Of a DNA stretch of 47,459 nucleotides, positions 1 through 7,427 are shown piece after piece. Each line of letters starts with the position of its first letter. Within the stretch, counting starts at the first letter, position 1. The notes under the pieces are model-generated. The model ran no database searches. It saw only the letters and a program-made list of their open reading frames with translations, and was not told the DNA's origin. Where the stretch lies: positions 1 to 47,459 of the forward strand of contig JBFHML010000015.1 in assembly GCA_041594335.1 (NCBI GenBank), in the 5' to 3' direction. Position numbers and translations under genes: made by a program. This DNA is from JAGPUQ01 sp041594335. GTDB lineage: Bacteria > Pseudomonadota > Gammaproteobacteria > Pseudomonadales > Porticoccaceae.

Positions 1-1
1 C

Positions 2-115
2 GACATGGCCGATGCGGAGGTCTATCGGGCGGTGATTCGTCGCTGCAACCAATTGATGGATAGGGCGGAAGAACTCCTGGATCAACACCCGGAGTTCGCG
101 CCGATCTTCGACTAG
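2..115 (+). CDS. C-terminal end of an unidentified protein (5'-partial)
   Basis: An open frame enters from the left edge and stops at TAG 113-115, giving 37 residues that end in HPEFAPIFD. The tail is charged and probably helical (a Cys-Asn-Gln, then Arg-Ala-Glu-Glu-Leu-Leu pattern). An in-frame ATG lies at position 5, but nothing upstream is visible, so whether it is the start cannot be decided. I do not recognise the family. Codon use is GC-rich like the rest of the chromosome and unlike the AT-rich segment that follows. Confidence 0.5.
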   Translation, partial: DMADAEVYRAVIRRCNQLMDRAEELLDQHPEFAPIFD

Positions 116-243
116 CTTTATGGGCGTACGCGCCGGCTTTCATCGCCTTTAGCCGCGGTAAAAATTTCGCTATCGAGACCCACTACAGCAATCACTGATC
201 TGACTATCCGCCCTGCCAAACATGCACTGACGGAGACTCTCAC

Positions 244-291
244 ATGAGGATCTACTCCTCTGAAACTGGACCCTATAGCGCATATTTTTAA
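244..291 (+). CDS. micro-ORF of 15 codons, possibly a truncated gene start
   Basis: ATG at 244 follows GGAG by 8 nt, a good ribosome-binding spacing, and the frame reads MRIYSSETGPYSAYF before TAA at 289-291. The stop lies just where the sequence turns AT-rich, so this may be the beginning of a gene cut off by the AT-rich insert rather than a real small protein. No function can be given. Confidence 0.2.
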   Translation: MRIYSSETGPYSAYF

Positions 292-332
292 CCCTTAAGG
301 ACACGCAAAAGAATTCAAGATAAATTAAATTT

Positions 333-361
333 TTGAAAAAAATAAAACATTGGGTTTAATC
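333..361 (+). promoter_or_regulatory. possible promoter for the lipoprotein gene
   Basis: TTGAAA (333-338) and TTAATC (356-361) are separated by 17 nt, roughly sigma-70-like. In such AT-rich DNA chance matches are common, and the leader to the lipoprotein start would be about 175 nt. Confidence 0.25.
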
Positions 362-541
362 TAAACTGAATAAAAAACAGAAAGCATCTTATTAAGATAA
401 AGCCAAAATAAAATGTTTAACGACAATAGAGAAATAAAAAGACATTACTATAGAAAAACGTGGTAACATCCTATCGGATGCGCCTTTTCGGATAAAAGGC
501 ACATCGCTTTGACAAATTGGATGAAGCCGATAAGGGATGAT

Positions 542-928
542 ATGAGAAAAATTATTTTGATGACCGCTGCTATAGCCGCAACTGGATGCGCTACCATTGT
601 CAATGACGCAAACATACCAATAACTGTTAGCTTCTCAGATGGATCAAAAGGAGAATGCAGCTTTCGAAATAAAAGAGGGATTTGGAGCTCCAACATACCA
701 ACTTCTGGCGTGATGATCCGCCGCTCGGACGATGCATTAATCTATGATTGCTCGACAAGAGATGGCAGAAAATCTACGGGGTCTATACGAAGCGAAATGG
801 AGGGAGGGAAGCTGGCAGCAAGCGTCGTTTTCTGGGATCTAGGAATCACCGATTCAATTACCGACAAACATAGAACTTATCAAGGAAATGTCGTGATCCC
901 CATTGAACCCAAGGATTCCGAAGGCTAG
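542..928 (+). CDS. small predicted outer-membrane lipoprotein
   Basis: The product is 128 aa. Residues 1-15 form a lipoprotein signal peptide (MRKIILMTAAIAATG) with Cys16 as the lipidation site, followed by CATIVND, an opening shared by many small lipoproteins that start CxTIVNG/D. Cys39 and Cys70 could form a disulfide. The C-terminal DLGITDSITDKHRTYQGNVV resembles the conserved end of that family, where a 'D..TG..Y.YP' pattern precedes a final beta strand; this likeness is from memory. ATG 542 is chosen because AAGGGA lies 4 nt upstream (532-537); an upstream in-frame TTG at 509 has no such site and would bury the signal peptide. Composition is far more AT-rich than any neighbour, which suggests horizontal acquisition. 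Function unknown. Confidence 0.7.
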   Translation: MRKIILMTAAIAATGCATIVNDANIPITVSFSDGSKGECSFRNKRGIWSSNIPTSGVMIRRSDDALIYDCSTRDGRKSTGSIRSEMEGGKLAASVVFWDLGITDSITDKHRTYQGNVVIPIEPKDSEG

Positions 929-945
929 ATATCGCGATATTAGCC
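923..945. repeat. near-perfect inverted repeat overlapping the lipoprotein stop codon
   Basis: GGCTA-G-ATATCG faces CGATATTAGCC: 11 paired positions with a single bulged G, centred on the perfect 12-nt palindrome ATATCGCGATAT (929-940). The TAG stop (926-928) lies inside the left arm. It could fold as a hairpin and slow or end transcription, but no T-run follows. Confidence 0.45.
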
Positions 946-1211
946 TACGACTCCCAATAAAAGGCCCGACCTTCCTCACCCACCTCCGCGGCTCATGTTT
1001 ACTCAACTTATGAAGCGAATAAACAGGCGCAGAAGGATACAGGGCCTTAGAACGCCACTCACTCTGAGGTGCCGACGCGAAGCTCGCACCGAACCCATGG
1101 CCTGTCCACCAATAGTGTGATAGAGGCGAAAAACACGTGATGGCGCCGGATATCGATGGTGATTCTCGATCCAGCCAGCGACTGACTCAAACCTAACCAC
1201 TCGAAACGCCT
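929..1211. other. 283-bp gap without a convincing gene
   Basis: After the inverted repeat the DNA returns to GC-rich composition at about 965. A 70-codon leftward frame (1003-1215) has no ribosome-binding site and no family likeness that I trust. I see no terminator with a T-run and no RNA gene. Confidence 0.5.
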
Positions 1212-2171
1212 TCACTCAGGCGCAGGGCAATGCTCGCCACCGCCGCGCATGGCCGCGACTTCGCGGCGTGTAGCCTCCAGCCGGTCTCGGCCGCGACCAT
1301 CGATAGAGTGGCCTGCCAGCCCTTCGTCGAGGAGCGCCAGTGCAGCCACTCGGCAGCCGCGCTCGCCCAGGAGTTGGGCGAGATTGTTGCGGGCGATCAC
1401 CGATTCCGGTTGCGACCGCAACAGTGCGGCAAATTCCGCCTCTGCCGCAGCCCGGTTGCCGGCGACATAATAAGCATTACCTAGCCCGACTTGCGCCCAA
1501 GCATCGTCAGGCCAGCGTTCCACGGCAGCGCCGAAAGCCGCAACCAGAGCCGGCGGCGGCGCGATGCCTTCCATGTCCGTAGCCGCACGCAAGTAGCGTT
1601 CGCGCTCCACACTGGCGGGCAGCATCCCAGGCGCCAACGCCACCATCCCCCAGCGACCCGCTCGCTCCCAGGTGGCCAGGAACTTTCGCGCGGAGAGGAC
1701 CTGCCGCAGGGTAGTGCCAGACCGCAGAATGATGGTATCGGCCGCGCCGTCAAAGCCAATCACGACCGCAAAATGCCAAAACGGCCAGCGCTCGGTACCC
1801 AAATTCTGCAGCACCAGCACTGGGTAACCATCGCGCAACGTGGCCAGCAGGGATTCGAAGACCGGCGGCACTGCGTAGGGCACGAGGCCCCGTCTCCGCG
1901 CCGCGGCCATCAATTCGACCTGCAGACTGCCCTGTCGACCCGGCAAATAGACTTCGGCGATCAGCGCTTCGGGGTCGACAGCGAGGCCGGCGTAGTTAAA
2001 CACTGTGGCCAACGCCGCAGGCCCACACTGATAATCTCGCTGAGGGAAAAACGGCACAGCGCTGAGCTCGACCTGCTCAGCGCTGGCGCTCTGCGGCAGC
2101 GCTGGCGCCCTGCCGCAGGCCGTAAGCAGCAGCGCCGCAGCAACCACCAAAGTGCGGCAAAAAGGGCTCAA
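1212..2171 (-). CDS. PA2778-type C39-like cysteine peptidase lipoprotein with TPR domain
   Basis: The product is 319 aa. Residues 1-18 are a lipoprotein signal with lipobox LTAC (Cys19). A C39-like papain-fold peptidase domain spans about 35-175, with the nucleophile Cys49 in RDYQCGPAAL, His133 in WPFWHFAVVIGFD and Asp141 as the likely third residue. Residues 200-310 carry tetratricopeptide-like helices (WAQVGLGNAYYVAGNRAAA). Known C39 peptidases cleave double-glycine leaders, but those are domains of cytoplasmic-facing ABC transporters; this one is a periplasmic lipoprotein. It overlaps the upstream small membrane protein gene by 4 bp (ATGA), so the two are co-translated. The family is known by the Pseudomonas aeruginosa locus name; substrate and role are unknown to me. 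Confidence 0.8.
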   Translation of the reverse strand: MSPFCRTLVVAAALLLTACGRAPALPQSASAEQVELSAVPFFPQRDYQCGPAALATVFNYAGLAVDPEALIAEVYLPGRQGSLQVELMAAARRRGLVPYAVPPVFESLLATLRDGYPVLVLQNLGTERWPFWHFAVVIGFDGAADTIILRSGTTLRQVLSARKFLATWERAGRWGMVALAPGMLPASVERERYLRAATDMEGIAPPPALVAAFGAAVERWPDDAWAQVGLGNAYYVAGNRAAAEAEFAALLRSQPESVIARNNLAQLLGERGCRVAALALLDEGLAGHSIDGRGRDRLEATRREVAAMRGGGEHCPAPE

Positions 2172-2551
2172 AGACCTTTAAAGACGTTAATTACCCCAAC
2201 GATTTCGAGCACCACCAGCACCACGAACACGGCGCCGACCAGCGCCAGGCCCCCGGCGCCCGCCGGCAGTTCATCGAGTTGCCGGGAGAGCATGGTCAAT
2301 TCGGCGTCGGACAACGCCGCCACCCGAGCCTGCACATCTTCGTGCGCCACGCCCTGGGCGAGCAAAAGATCGCGCACCTGCGCCTGAGCCAGGAAGCGAT
2401 CGACGCGCTCTAGTTGTTCGCTGCGCGCCTGCGGCGCCATCTCCGCAGTGCCCATCATCGCTGCGGTAGCAGGCTGCACCGTCGTGGCGACAACCAGGCT
2501 CACCACGAGAACCAAGGGGGTCAGCAATCCGGGGAGTTTGGAGAACATCAT
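2168..2551 (-). CDS. PA2779-type small membrane protein, partner of the C39-like peptidase
   Basis: The product is 127 aa: signal peptide (1-30, ending ATA), an amphipathic helical periplasmic segment (40-95, with ALSDAELTMLSRQLDELP), a small-residue stretch PAGAGG (96-101), one hydrophobic membrane segment (about 104-121) and a short end VINVFKGL. Two adjacent ATGs exist; the first (2551) is chosen because GAGGA lies 8 nt upstream. Its stop overlaps the start of the peptidase gene by 4 bp. The layout, a helical leader-like region followed by Gly-Gly and then a hydrophobic tail, resembles a peptidase substrate, which is inference only. Family assignment rests on the paired arrangement and remembered family features. 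Confidence 0.75.
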   Translation of the reverse strand: MMFSKLPGLLTPLVLVVSLVVATTVQPATAAMMGTAEMAPQARSEQLERVDRFLAQAQVRDLLLAQGVAHEDVQARVAALSDAELTMLSRQLDELPAGAGGLALVGAVFVVLVVLEIVGVINVFKGL

Positions 2552-2728
2552 TTGCGCTATCCTCGACAGAAGACGCGGCGGGCGCCGCAAATGCCGCGAG
2601 TGTATCCACAACCCGCAGCGCACTCAAAGCCCAGGGCAAGGCGTTCCATCGCCGCCACGTTTGACCGACCTTGCGGGCACAGTAACAATGCGGCCCCGTT
2701 TTTCCGCCGACAACACACAGGAACCATC

Positions 2729-3679
2729 ATGAGTGCAGGACAGCGACTCCCGGGCACCCCAGAACCCATGCACCGCTGGCCGGGAGCCGGCGGGGTAATG
2801 ATCGCCGGCGATTCCTGGGGCGACCCCCAAGGCCCTCTCGTACTGCTTCAACACGGGGGGGGCCAAACTCGGCATGCTTGGAAGGGGACTGGCGAGGCCC
2901 TGGGTGCGGCCGGGTACCATGCGGTGGCCTTCGACGCCCGCGGCCACGGCGATTCCGACTGGTCCGAGGCCGGCATCTACGGTCAGGACATCATGGTCGA
3001 AGATCTCTTGCACGTGATCGACGCGCTGGGGGGGCGACGCCCGGTCCTCGTCGGCGCCTCGATGGGCGGTGGCACCAGCTTAGTCGCCATCGGTGAAGAC
3101 CACGTCGACGCCACCGCCATGGTGCTGGTCGATATCGCGCCGCGCATCGAGCGCGCCGGTGTCGACAAAATCATCAACTTCATGTCGCTCAAGCCCGAGG
3201 GCTTCGACTCTCTCGATGAAGTCGCTGAGGCTATCGCCAGCTATCAGCCACACCGCACCCCCCCCAGAGATCTGCAAGGGCTGGCCAAGAATCTTCGGCT
3301 GGCACCCAACGGCAAATATCGCTGGCATTGGGATCCGCGCTTCATGCAGGCCAGGCGCGATATGGAACAGCGTATGCTGCGCTTGGAAGAATGCGCGCGC
3401 TCCCTGAAACTGCCGGTGCAGCTGGTGCGCGGCGGACTCTCGGACGTGCTCAGCGAAGAAGGCGCGCAATCTTTCTTGGCGCTGTGCCCGCATGCCGAAT
3501 ACGTCAACATCACCGATGCCGGACACATGGTGGCCGGCGACCGCAATGACGTATTTGCGAACGCGGTGACGGATTTTCTGTATCGCGTAGTGCCCCTGCG
3601 GGGAGAGCCCGTGCAACCGCCCCACGAGCCCCATCCCCACCACGTCGGCCCCCCGGGCGACGTCAACGACATCCCCTGA
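2729..3679 (+). CDS. alpha/beta-fold hydrolase
   Basis: The product is 316 aa. It has the oxyanion-region motif LLQHGGG (about 40-45), FDARGHGDSD (68-77), the nucleophile elbow GASMGG with Ser111, Asp239 in VRGGLSDVL and His266 in TDAGHMVAGD, so a full catalytic triad is present. A lid-like helical insertion lies at about 145-220. There is no signal peptide, so it is probably cytoplasmic. The last 25 residues are rich in Pro and His (PPHEPHPHHVGPPG), an odd low-complexity tail. ATG 2729 is chosen because AGGAA precedes it closely and upstream sequence is not protein-like. The substrate (ester, epoxide or other) cannot be told. It is divergent from the PA2779-type gene, so the 177-bp gap should hold both promoters. 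Confidence 0.8.
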   Translation: MSAGQRLPGTPEPMHRWPGAGGVMIAGDSWGDPQGPLVLLQHGGGQTRHAWKGTGEALGAAGYHAVAFDARGHGDSDWSEAGIYGQDIMVEDLLHVIDALGGRRPVLVGASMGGGTSLVAIGEDHVDATAMVLVDIAPRIERAGVDKIINFMSLKPEGFDSLDEVAEAIASYQPHRTPPRDLQGLAKNLRLAPNGKYRWHWDPRFMQARRDMEQRMLRLEECARSLKLPVQLVRGGLSDVLSEEGAQSFLALCPHAEYVNITDAGHMVAGDRNDVFANAVTDFLYRVVPLRGEPVQPPHEPHPHHVGPPGDVNDIP

Positions 3680-3697
3680 CCCCTGCCTTGCGGTCCC

Positions 3698-3721
3698 ACA
3701 GCCCCGCCACGACGGGGCTGT
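3698..3721. terminator. hairpin between the hydrolase and M16 peptidase genes
   Basis: ACAGCCCCG (3698-3706) pairs perfectly with CGGGGCTGT (3713-3721) across a 6-nt loop. The 9-bp stem sits 18 nt past the hydrolase stop, as expected for a terminator, but only TTAGAATG follows, not a T-run, so activity is uncertain. Confidence 0.4.
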
Positions 3722-3760
3722 TAGAATGATCCTTTGCGTATTTTCCGCTGAGGTTTTTTC

Positions 3761-6676
3761 ATGACCGCAAGGGCTCACCCCGCCTTCACCCACATCGGCA
3801 GCAGGCCGGTACCCTCGCTGAAGGTCGAGGTCCAGCGCTACCAGCACTGCAAGACCGGCGCCGAACACATTCACTTGCACAGCGACGATCCGGAGAACGT
3901 CTTTCTCGTCGCCTTGCGCACCGTCCCCAAGGACTCCACCGGGGTTGCACATATCCTCGAGCACACTGCGCTGTGCGGTAGCGAGAAGTATCCGGTTCGG
4001 GATCCCTTCTTCATGATGATCCGGCGCTCGCTCAATACTTTCATGAATGCGCTGACCAGCTCGGACTGGACGGCCTACCCCTTCGCGAGCCAGAACCGCA
4101 AGGATTTCAACAATCTCCTCGACGTCTACCTCGACGCCGTATTTTTCTCGCGGCTCGATCCTCTGGATTTCGCGCAAGAGGGACACCGCCTCGAGTTCGC
4201 GGAACCGGACAACCCCGGTTCGCCGCTGACATTCAAGGGGGTGGTCTACAATGAGATGAAAGGTGCCATGAGCTCGATCAACTCGATCCTCTGGCACACG
4301 CTCTGCAAATATCTCTACCCCACCAGCACCTACCACTACAACAGCGGCGGCGATCCCGCGTGCATCCCCGACCTCAGTTACCCACAGCTGCTCGAGTTCT
4401 ACCGCACCCACTATCACCCGAGCAACGCCGTCTTCATGACCTATGGCGACATCGCCGCCCATGAGCACCAAGGCAAGTTCGAAGAACAGGTTCTGCACCG
4501 CTTCGAACGCCTCGAAGAGACCATCGCCGTGTCTCCCGAGAAGCGTTACCTGGCGCCCCTACGGGTACAGGAAGCCTACGCCATCGACGAGCCGGACACC
4601 AAGGCACGCACTCACGTAGTGTTGGGCTGGTTGCTCGGCCAGACCACAGATCTGATGGCCAATATGGAGGCCCATCTACTGAATTCCGTATTGCTCGACA
4701 ACAGCGCGTCACCATTGCTGCAGGCCTTGGAAACCAGCGACCTGGGCACCGCGCCCTCCCCCATGTGCGGCCTGGACGATTCGCACCTCGAGTTGCTGTT
4801 TGTCTGCGGCCTGGAGGGCTCAGAGCCTGAACACGCCGCAGCAGTGGAAGCCTTGGTACTGGACACGCTGCGCACGGTGGCCGAACAAGGGGTTCCGGCC
4901 GATGAGGTCGAAGCCGCGCTCCACCAACTGGAGCTCAAGCAACGCGAAATCGGTGGCGACGGTTTCCCCTACGGTCTACAGTTGATTCTCACCGCACTGG
5001 CCAGCGCCACCCACCGCGGTGACCCCGCTGCATTACTGGATTTGGACCCGGTGCTGGCGGAGCTGCGCGAGCGCATCCGTAACCCAGACTACATTAAGGA
5101 TTTGGCCCGAACCCTGCTGCTCGACAATCCACATCGGGTACGCCTCGACCTGTGCCCCGATCCCGAAATCCCCGCCCGCCGCGAGGCAGCCGAGCGACGC
5201 CAACTCGAGGAGATTCGCGCCGCGCTAGACACCGACCAATGCCAGGAGATCGTGGCGCGCGCCCAAGCTTTGGCCAACCGCCAGGCACAGGTCGACGATG
5301 ATCGCATCCTCCCCAAAGTCGAGCTCGCCGACGTCCCGCCGAACATGCCTTACGTGGCAGCCAGCGAACGCGCCGAAGCACCTCTGCCGCTCACCAGCTA
5401 TGGCGTCGGCACCAATGGTTTGGTCTATCAGCAACTGGTGCTCGACTTGCCGCAGCTCGATGAGGCCCAAGCCAACCTGCTACCCCTCTACGCCAGCTGC
5501 CTGCCCGACCTGGGCGTCGGACAGCGCGATTATCTCGCCACCCAGCGCTGGCAGGCCGCGGTAAGCGGGGGTATCCATGTGTACGCCAATGTGCGCGGCG
5601 CGCCGGACGACGTCCAGACACTGCGGGGACATCTGGTGGTGTCAACCAAAGGTCTCGCGGTCAATCAGCAGGAACTTTCCCGATTGCTCGATGCCACCCT
5701 CAATCAGGTGCGTTTCGACGAACTGGACCGCTTACGCGATTTGATCGCCCAAATGCGTTCCCGGATGGAGCATAGCGTTACCGGCAACGGCCATGCGCTG
5801 GCGATGACCGCGGCGGCGGCCCGCTTTAGTAACGGGGCCCTGCTGCAGCACCGCTGGAGCGGACTCGAGGGCATCCGTCATCTCAAACGGCTCGACGCCG
5901 AGTTAGACGACGCTGCCAGACTCCGCGCTGTAGCCGAACAGTTGCAGAACATCCACAACCTCGTCTTGGCAGCACCGCGACAGTGCCTGCTGGTCGCCGA
6001 ACCTGAGCGGCTAAGCGACTTTGGCCGGCAGTTTCTCGAGGTTCTGTCACCGCGCACGGGCGGCGCCTTCACAGCATTCGCGCGTCCGGCGCTGTGCGAA
6101 GCCAGCAACCAGCTCTGGACCACCAGCACCCAGGTCAACTTCTGCGCCCGCGCCTACCCTACAGTCGCCATGGATCACCCGGACGCAGCCCCGCTCAGCG
6201 TGCTCGGCGGCTTTTTGCGCAATGGCTTTCTTCACACCGCTATCCGGGAGCAGGGCGGTGCCTACGGCGGCGGCGCCGGCCAGGACAACGGCATCGCCGC
6301 CTTCCGCTTTTTCTCCTATCGGGATCCTAGGCTGGACGAAACCTTGGTAGATTTCGACCGTTCCCTGGAGTGGTTGACGTCGGCAAACCACCCGCCGCAG
6401 CGAGTCGAAGAAGCGATCCTCGGGGTTATCGCGGGGCTCGACAAGCCGGGCTCACCGGCCGGTGAGGCCAAACAGACCTTCCACGCCGAGCTTCACGGCC
6501 GCGACCGGGCGCGACGCGAGCGTTTCCGCAGCCAGGTGCTGACTGTCACGCTGGAGGATCTGCGCCGGGTGGCGGCCACCTATCTCGTGCCAGAGCGCGC
6601 CAGCACCTCGGTAATCACGGCACCAGATCGGGCTGCTCGGCTGGCGGCGCTTGACCTCACCCCCATGGCGTTGTGA
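3761..6676 (+). CDS. M16C-family zinc metallopeptidase (presequence protease-like)
   Basis: The product is 971 aa, the size of the PreP/M16C group made of four homologous M16 domains. The inverted zinc motif HxxEH is His64-Ile-Leu-Glu67-His68 in AHILEHTALCGSEKYPVRDP, and the third zinc ligand is probably Glu165 in VVYNEMKGAM. The distal half has the Arg/Tyr pair of the family's second site (TAIREQGGAYGGGAGQ, about 825-845). No signal peptide is visible, so it probably acts in the cytoplasm, degrading peptides enclosed in a closing chamber. TGAGG precedes the ATG by about 8 nt. It stands 22 bp before cmoA and may share its transcript. The physiological substrate in bacteria is not evident from the sequence. 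Confidence 0.88.
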   Translation: MTARAHPAFTHIGSRPVPSLKVEVQRYQHCKTGAEHIHLHSDDPENVFLVALRTVPKDSTGVAHILEHTALCGSEKYPVRDPFFMMIRRSLNTFMNALTSSDWTAYPFASQNRKDFNNLLDVYLDAVFFSRLDPLDFAQEGHRLEFAEPDNPGSPLTFKGVVYNEMKGAMSSINSILWHTLCKYLYPTSTYHYNSGGDPACIPDLSYPQLLEFYRTHYHPSNAVFMTYGDIAAHEHQGKFEEQVLHRFERLEETIAVSPEKRYLAPLRVQEAYAIDEPDTKARTHVVLGWLLGQTTDLMANMEAHLLNSVLLDNSASPLLQALETSDLGTAPSPMCGLDDSHLELLFVCGLEGSEPEHAAAVEALVLDTLRTVAEQGVPADEVEAALHQLELKQREIGGDGFPYGLQLILTALASATHRGDPAALLDLDPVLAELRERIRNPDYIKDLARTLLLDNPHRVRLDLCPDPEIPARREAAERRQLEEIRAALDTDQCQEIVARAQALANRQAQVDDDRILPKVELADVPPNMPYVAASERAEAPLPLTSYGVGTNGLVYQQLVLDLPQLDEAQANLLPLYASCLPDLGVGQRDYLATQRWQAAVSGGIHVYANVRGAPDDVQTLRGHLVVSTKGLAVNQQELSRLLDATLNQVRFDELDRLRDLIAQMRSRMEHSVTGNGHALAMTAAAARFSNGALLQHRWSGLEGIRHLKRLDAELDDAARLRAVAEQLQNIHNLVLAAPRQCLLVAEPERLSDFGRQFLEVLSPRTGGAFTAFARPALCEASNQLWTTSTQVNFCARAYPTVAMDHPDAAPLSVLGGFLRNGFLHTAIREQGGAYGGGAGQDNGIAAFRFFSYRDPRLDETLVDFDRSLEWLTSANHPPQRVEEAILGVIAGLDKPGSPAGEAKQTFHAELHGRDRARRERFRSQVLTVTLEDLRRVAATYLVPERASTSVITAPDRAARLAALDLTPMAL

Positions 6677-6698
6677 CTGACCTGCGGCCCCAGAGTCC

Positions 6699-7427
6699 AT
6701 GAGCGCAAGTGATCGGCTGTTCGCGCAGCCGCTGGCGGAAATCGCCGGCTTTCGATTTGACCAACGTGTCGCGGCGGTTTTTCCCGACATGATCCGCCGC
6801 TCGGTGCCAGGCTACGAGACCATCGTGGCCATGACGGCCACCCTGGCCGAGCGCTACGCAAAACCCGGCACCCGCTGTTATGACCTGGGCTGTTCCCTCG
6901 GCGCCTCCACCCTGGCCTTACGCAGTGGTCTGGGCAACCGCGACTGCACCATCGTCGCAGCGGATAATGCCCCTGCCATGATCGACCGTTGCCGAGAGAT
7001 GCTCGCCACGGACCCAGGGACCACACCAATCGAACTGCACTGCGCAGACATCCGAACACTGGAAATCGACCATGCTTCAGTGGTCGTGCTGAATTTCACG
7101 CTGCAGTTCGTGCCGCCGGCAGAGCGCGATCAGCTGATTGCGCGAATTCGCGCCGGCCTGGTCCCCGGCGGGGTATTGGTCCTTTCGGAGAAGATCGCCT
7201 TTGCCGACGCTGCGCTCGATCGTCTGATGACCGATCTGCACCACGCCTTCAAGCGCGCCAACGGTTACAGCGAACTGGAAATCGCGCAAAAGCGCGCCGC
7301 TCTGGAAGCGGTGCTGATTCCAGAAACCCTGGACACACACCGCCAACGGCTCCGCGACGCCGGGTTTTCTGCTGCCGATGTCTGGTTCCAGTGTTTTAAT
7401 TTCGCCTCTCTACTCGCCTTCGCATGA
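6699..7427 (+). CDS. cmoA: carboxy-S-adenosyl-L-methionine synthase CmoA
   Basis: The product is 242 aa (E. coli about 247). It is a class I SAM-dependent methyltransferase fold with the motif YDLGCSLGASTLALR at about 61-75. CmoA makes carboxy-SAM from SAM and prephenate, the cofactor CmoB uses to build 5-oxyacetyluridine (cmo5U) at wobble position 34 of several tRNAs. The opening FAQPLAEIAGFRFDQRVAAVFPDMI matches the family start. Its stop overlaps the start of cmoB by 4 bp (ATGA), so the pair is translationally coupled, as is usual in gammaproteobacteria. Confidence 0.95.
   Translation: MSASDRLFAQPLAEIAGFRFDQRVAAVFPDMIRRSVPGYETIVAMTATLAERYAKPGTRCYDLGCSLGASTLALRSGLGNRDCTIVAADNAPAMIDRCREMLATDPGTTPIELHCADIRTLEIDHASVVVLNFTLQFVPPAERDQLIARIRAGLVPGGVLVLSEKIAFADAALDRLMTDLHHAFKRANGYSELEIAQKRAALEAVLIPETLDTHRQRLRDAGFSAADVWFQCFNFASLLAFA

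Larger units (their letters stand above)
116..541. other. 426-bp intergenic segment turning from GC-rich to AT-rich
   Basis: The first half has normal composition. From about 285 the sequence becomes strongly AT-rich, with runs such as TTTTTGAAAAAAAT, up to the lipoprotein gene. It holds a 15-codon micro-ORF (244-291), a palindrome CCTTAAGG (293-300) and a possible sigma-70-like promoter (333-361). I see no RNA gene and no longer reading frame with coding character. The abrupt shift suggests a boundary of transferred DNA. Confidence 0.5.

Noticed and set aside
1003..1215. Leftward 70-codon frame with a stretch (VVRFESVAGWIENHHRYP) faintly like the end of an IS3-type transposase
   Set aside because: The likeness covers under 20 residues, the expected downstream motif (HSALGY-type) is absent in all frames, and no inverted repeats were found.
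1491..2387. Rightward 298-codon frame over the C39-like peptidase gene
   Set aside because: Composition dominated by Arg, Gln, His and Pro as in antisense frames of GC-rich genes; the leftward genes are better supported.
3080..4498. Leftward open frame of 472 codons antisense to the hydrolase and M16 genes
   Set aside because: The two genes beneath it have clear catalytic motifs; in GC-rich DNA the antisense frame stays open by codon bias. It has no recognisable motif and no ribosome-binding site.
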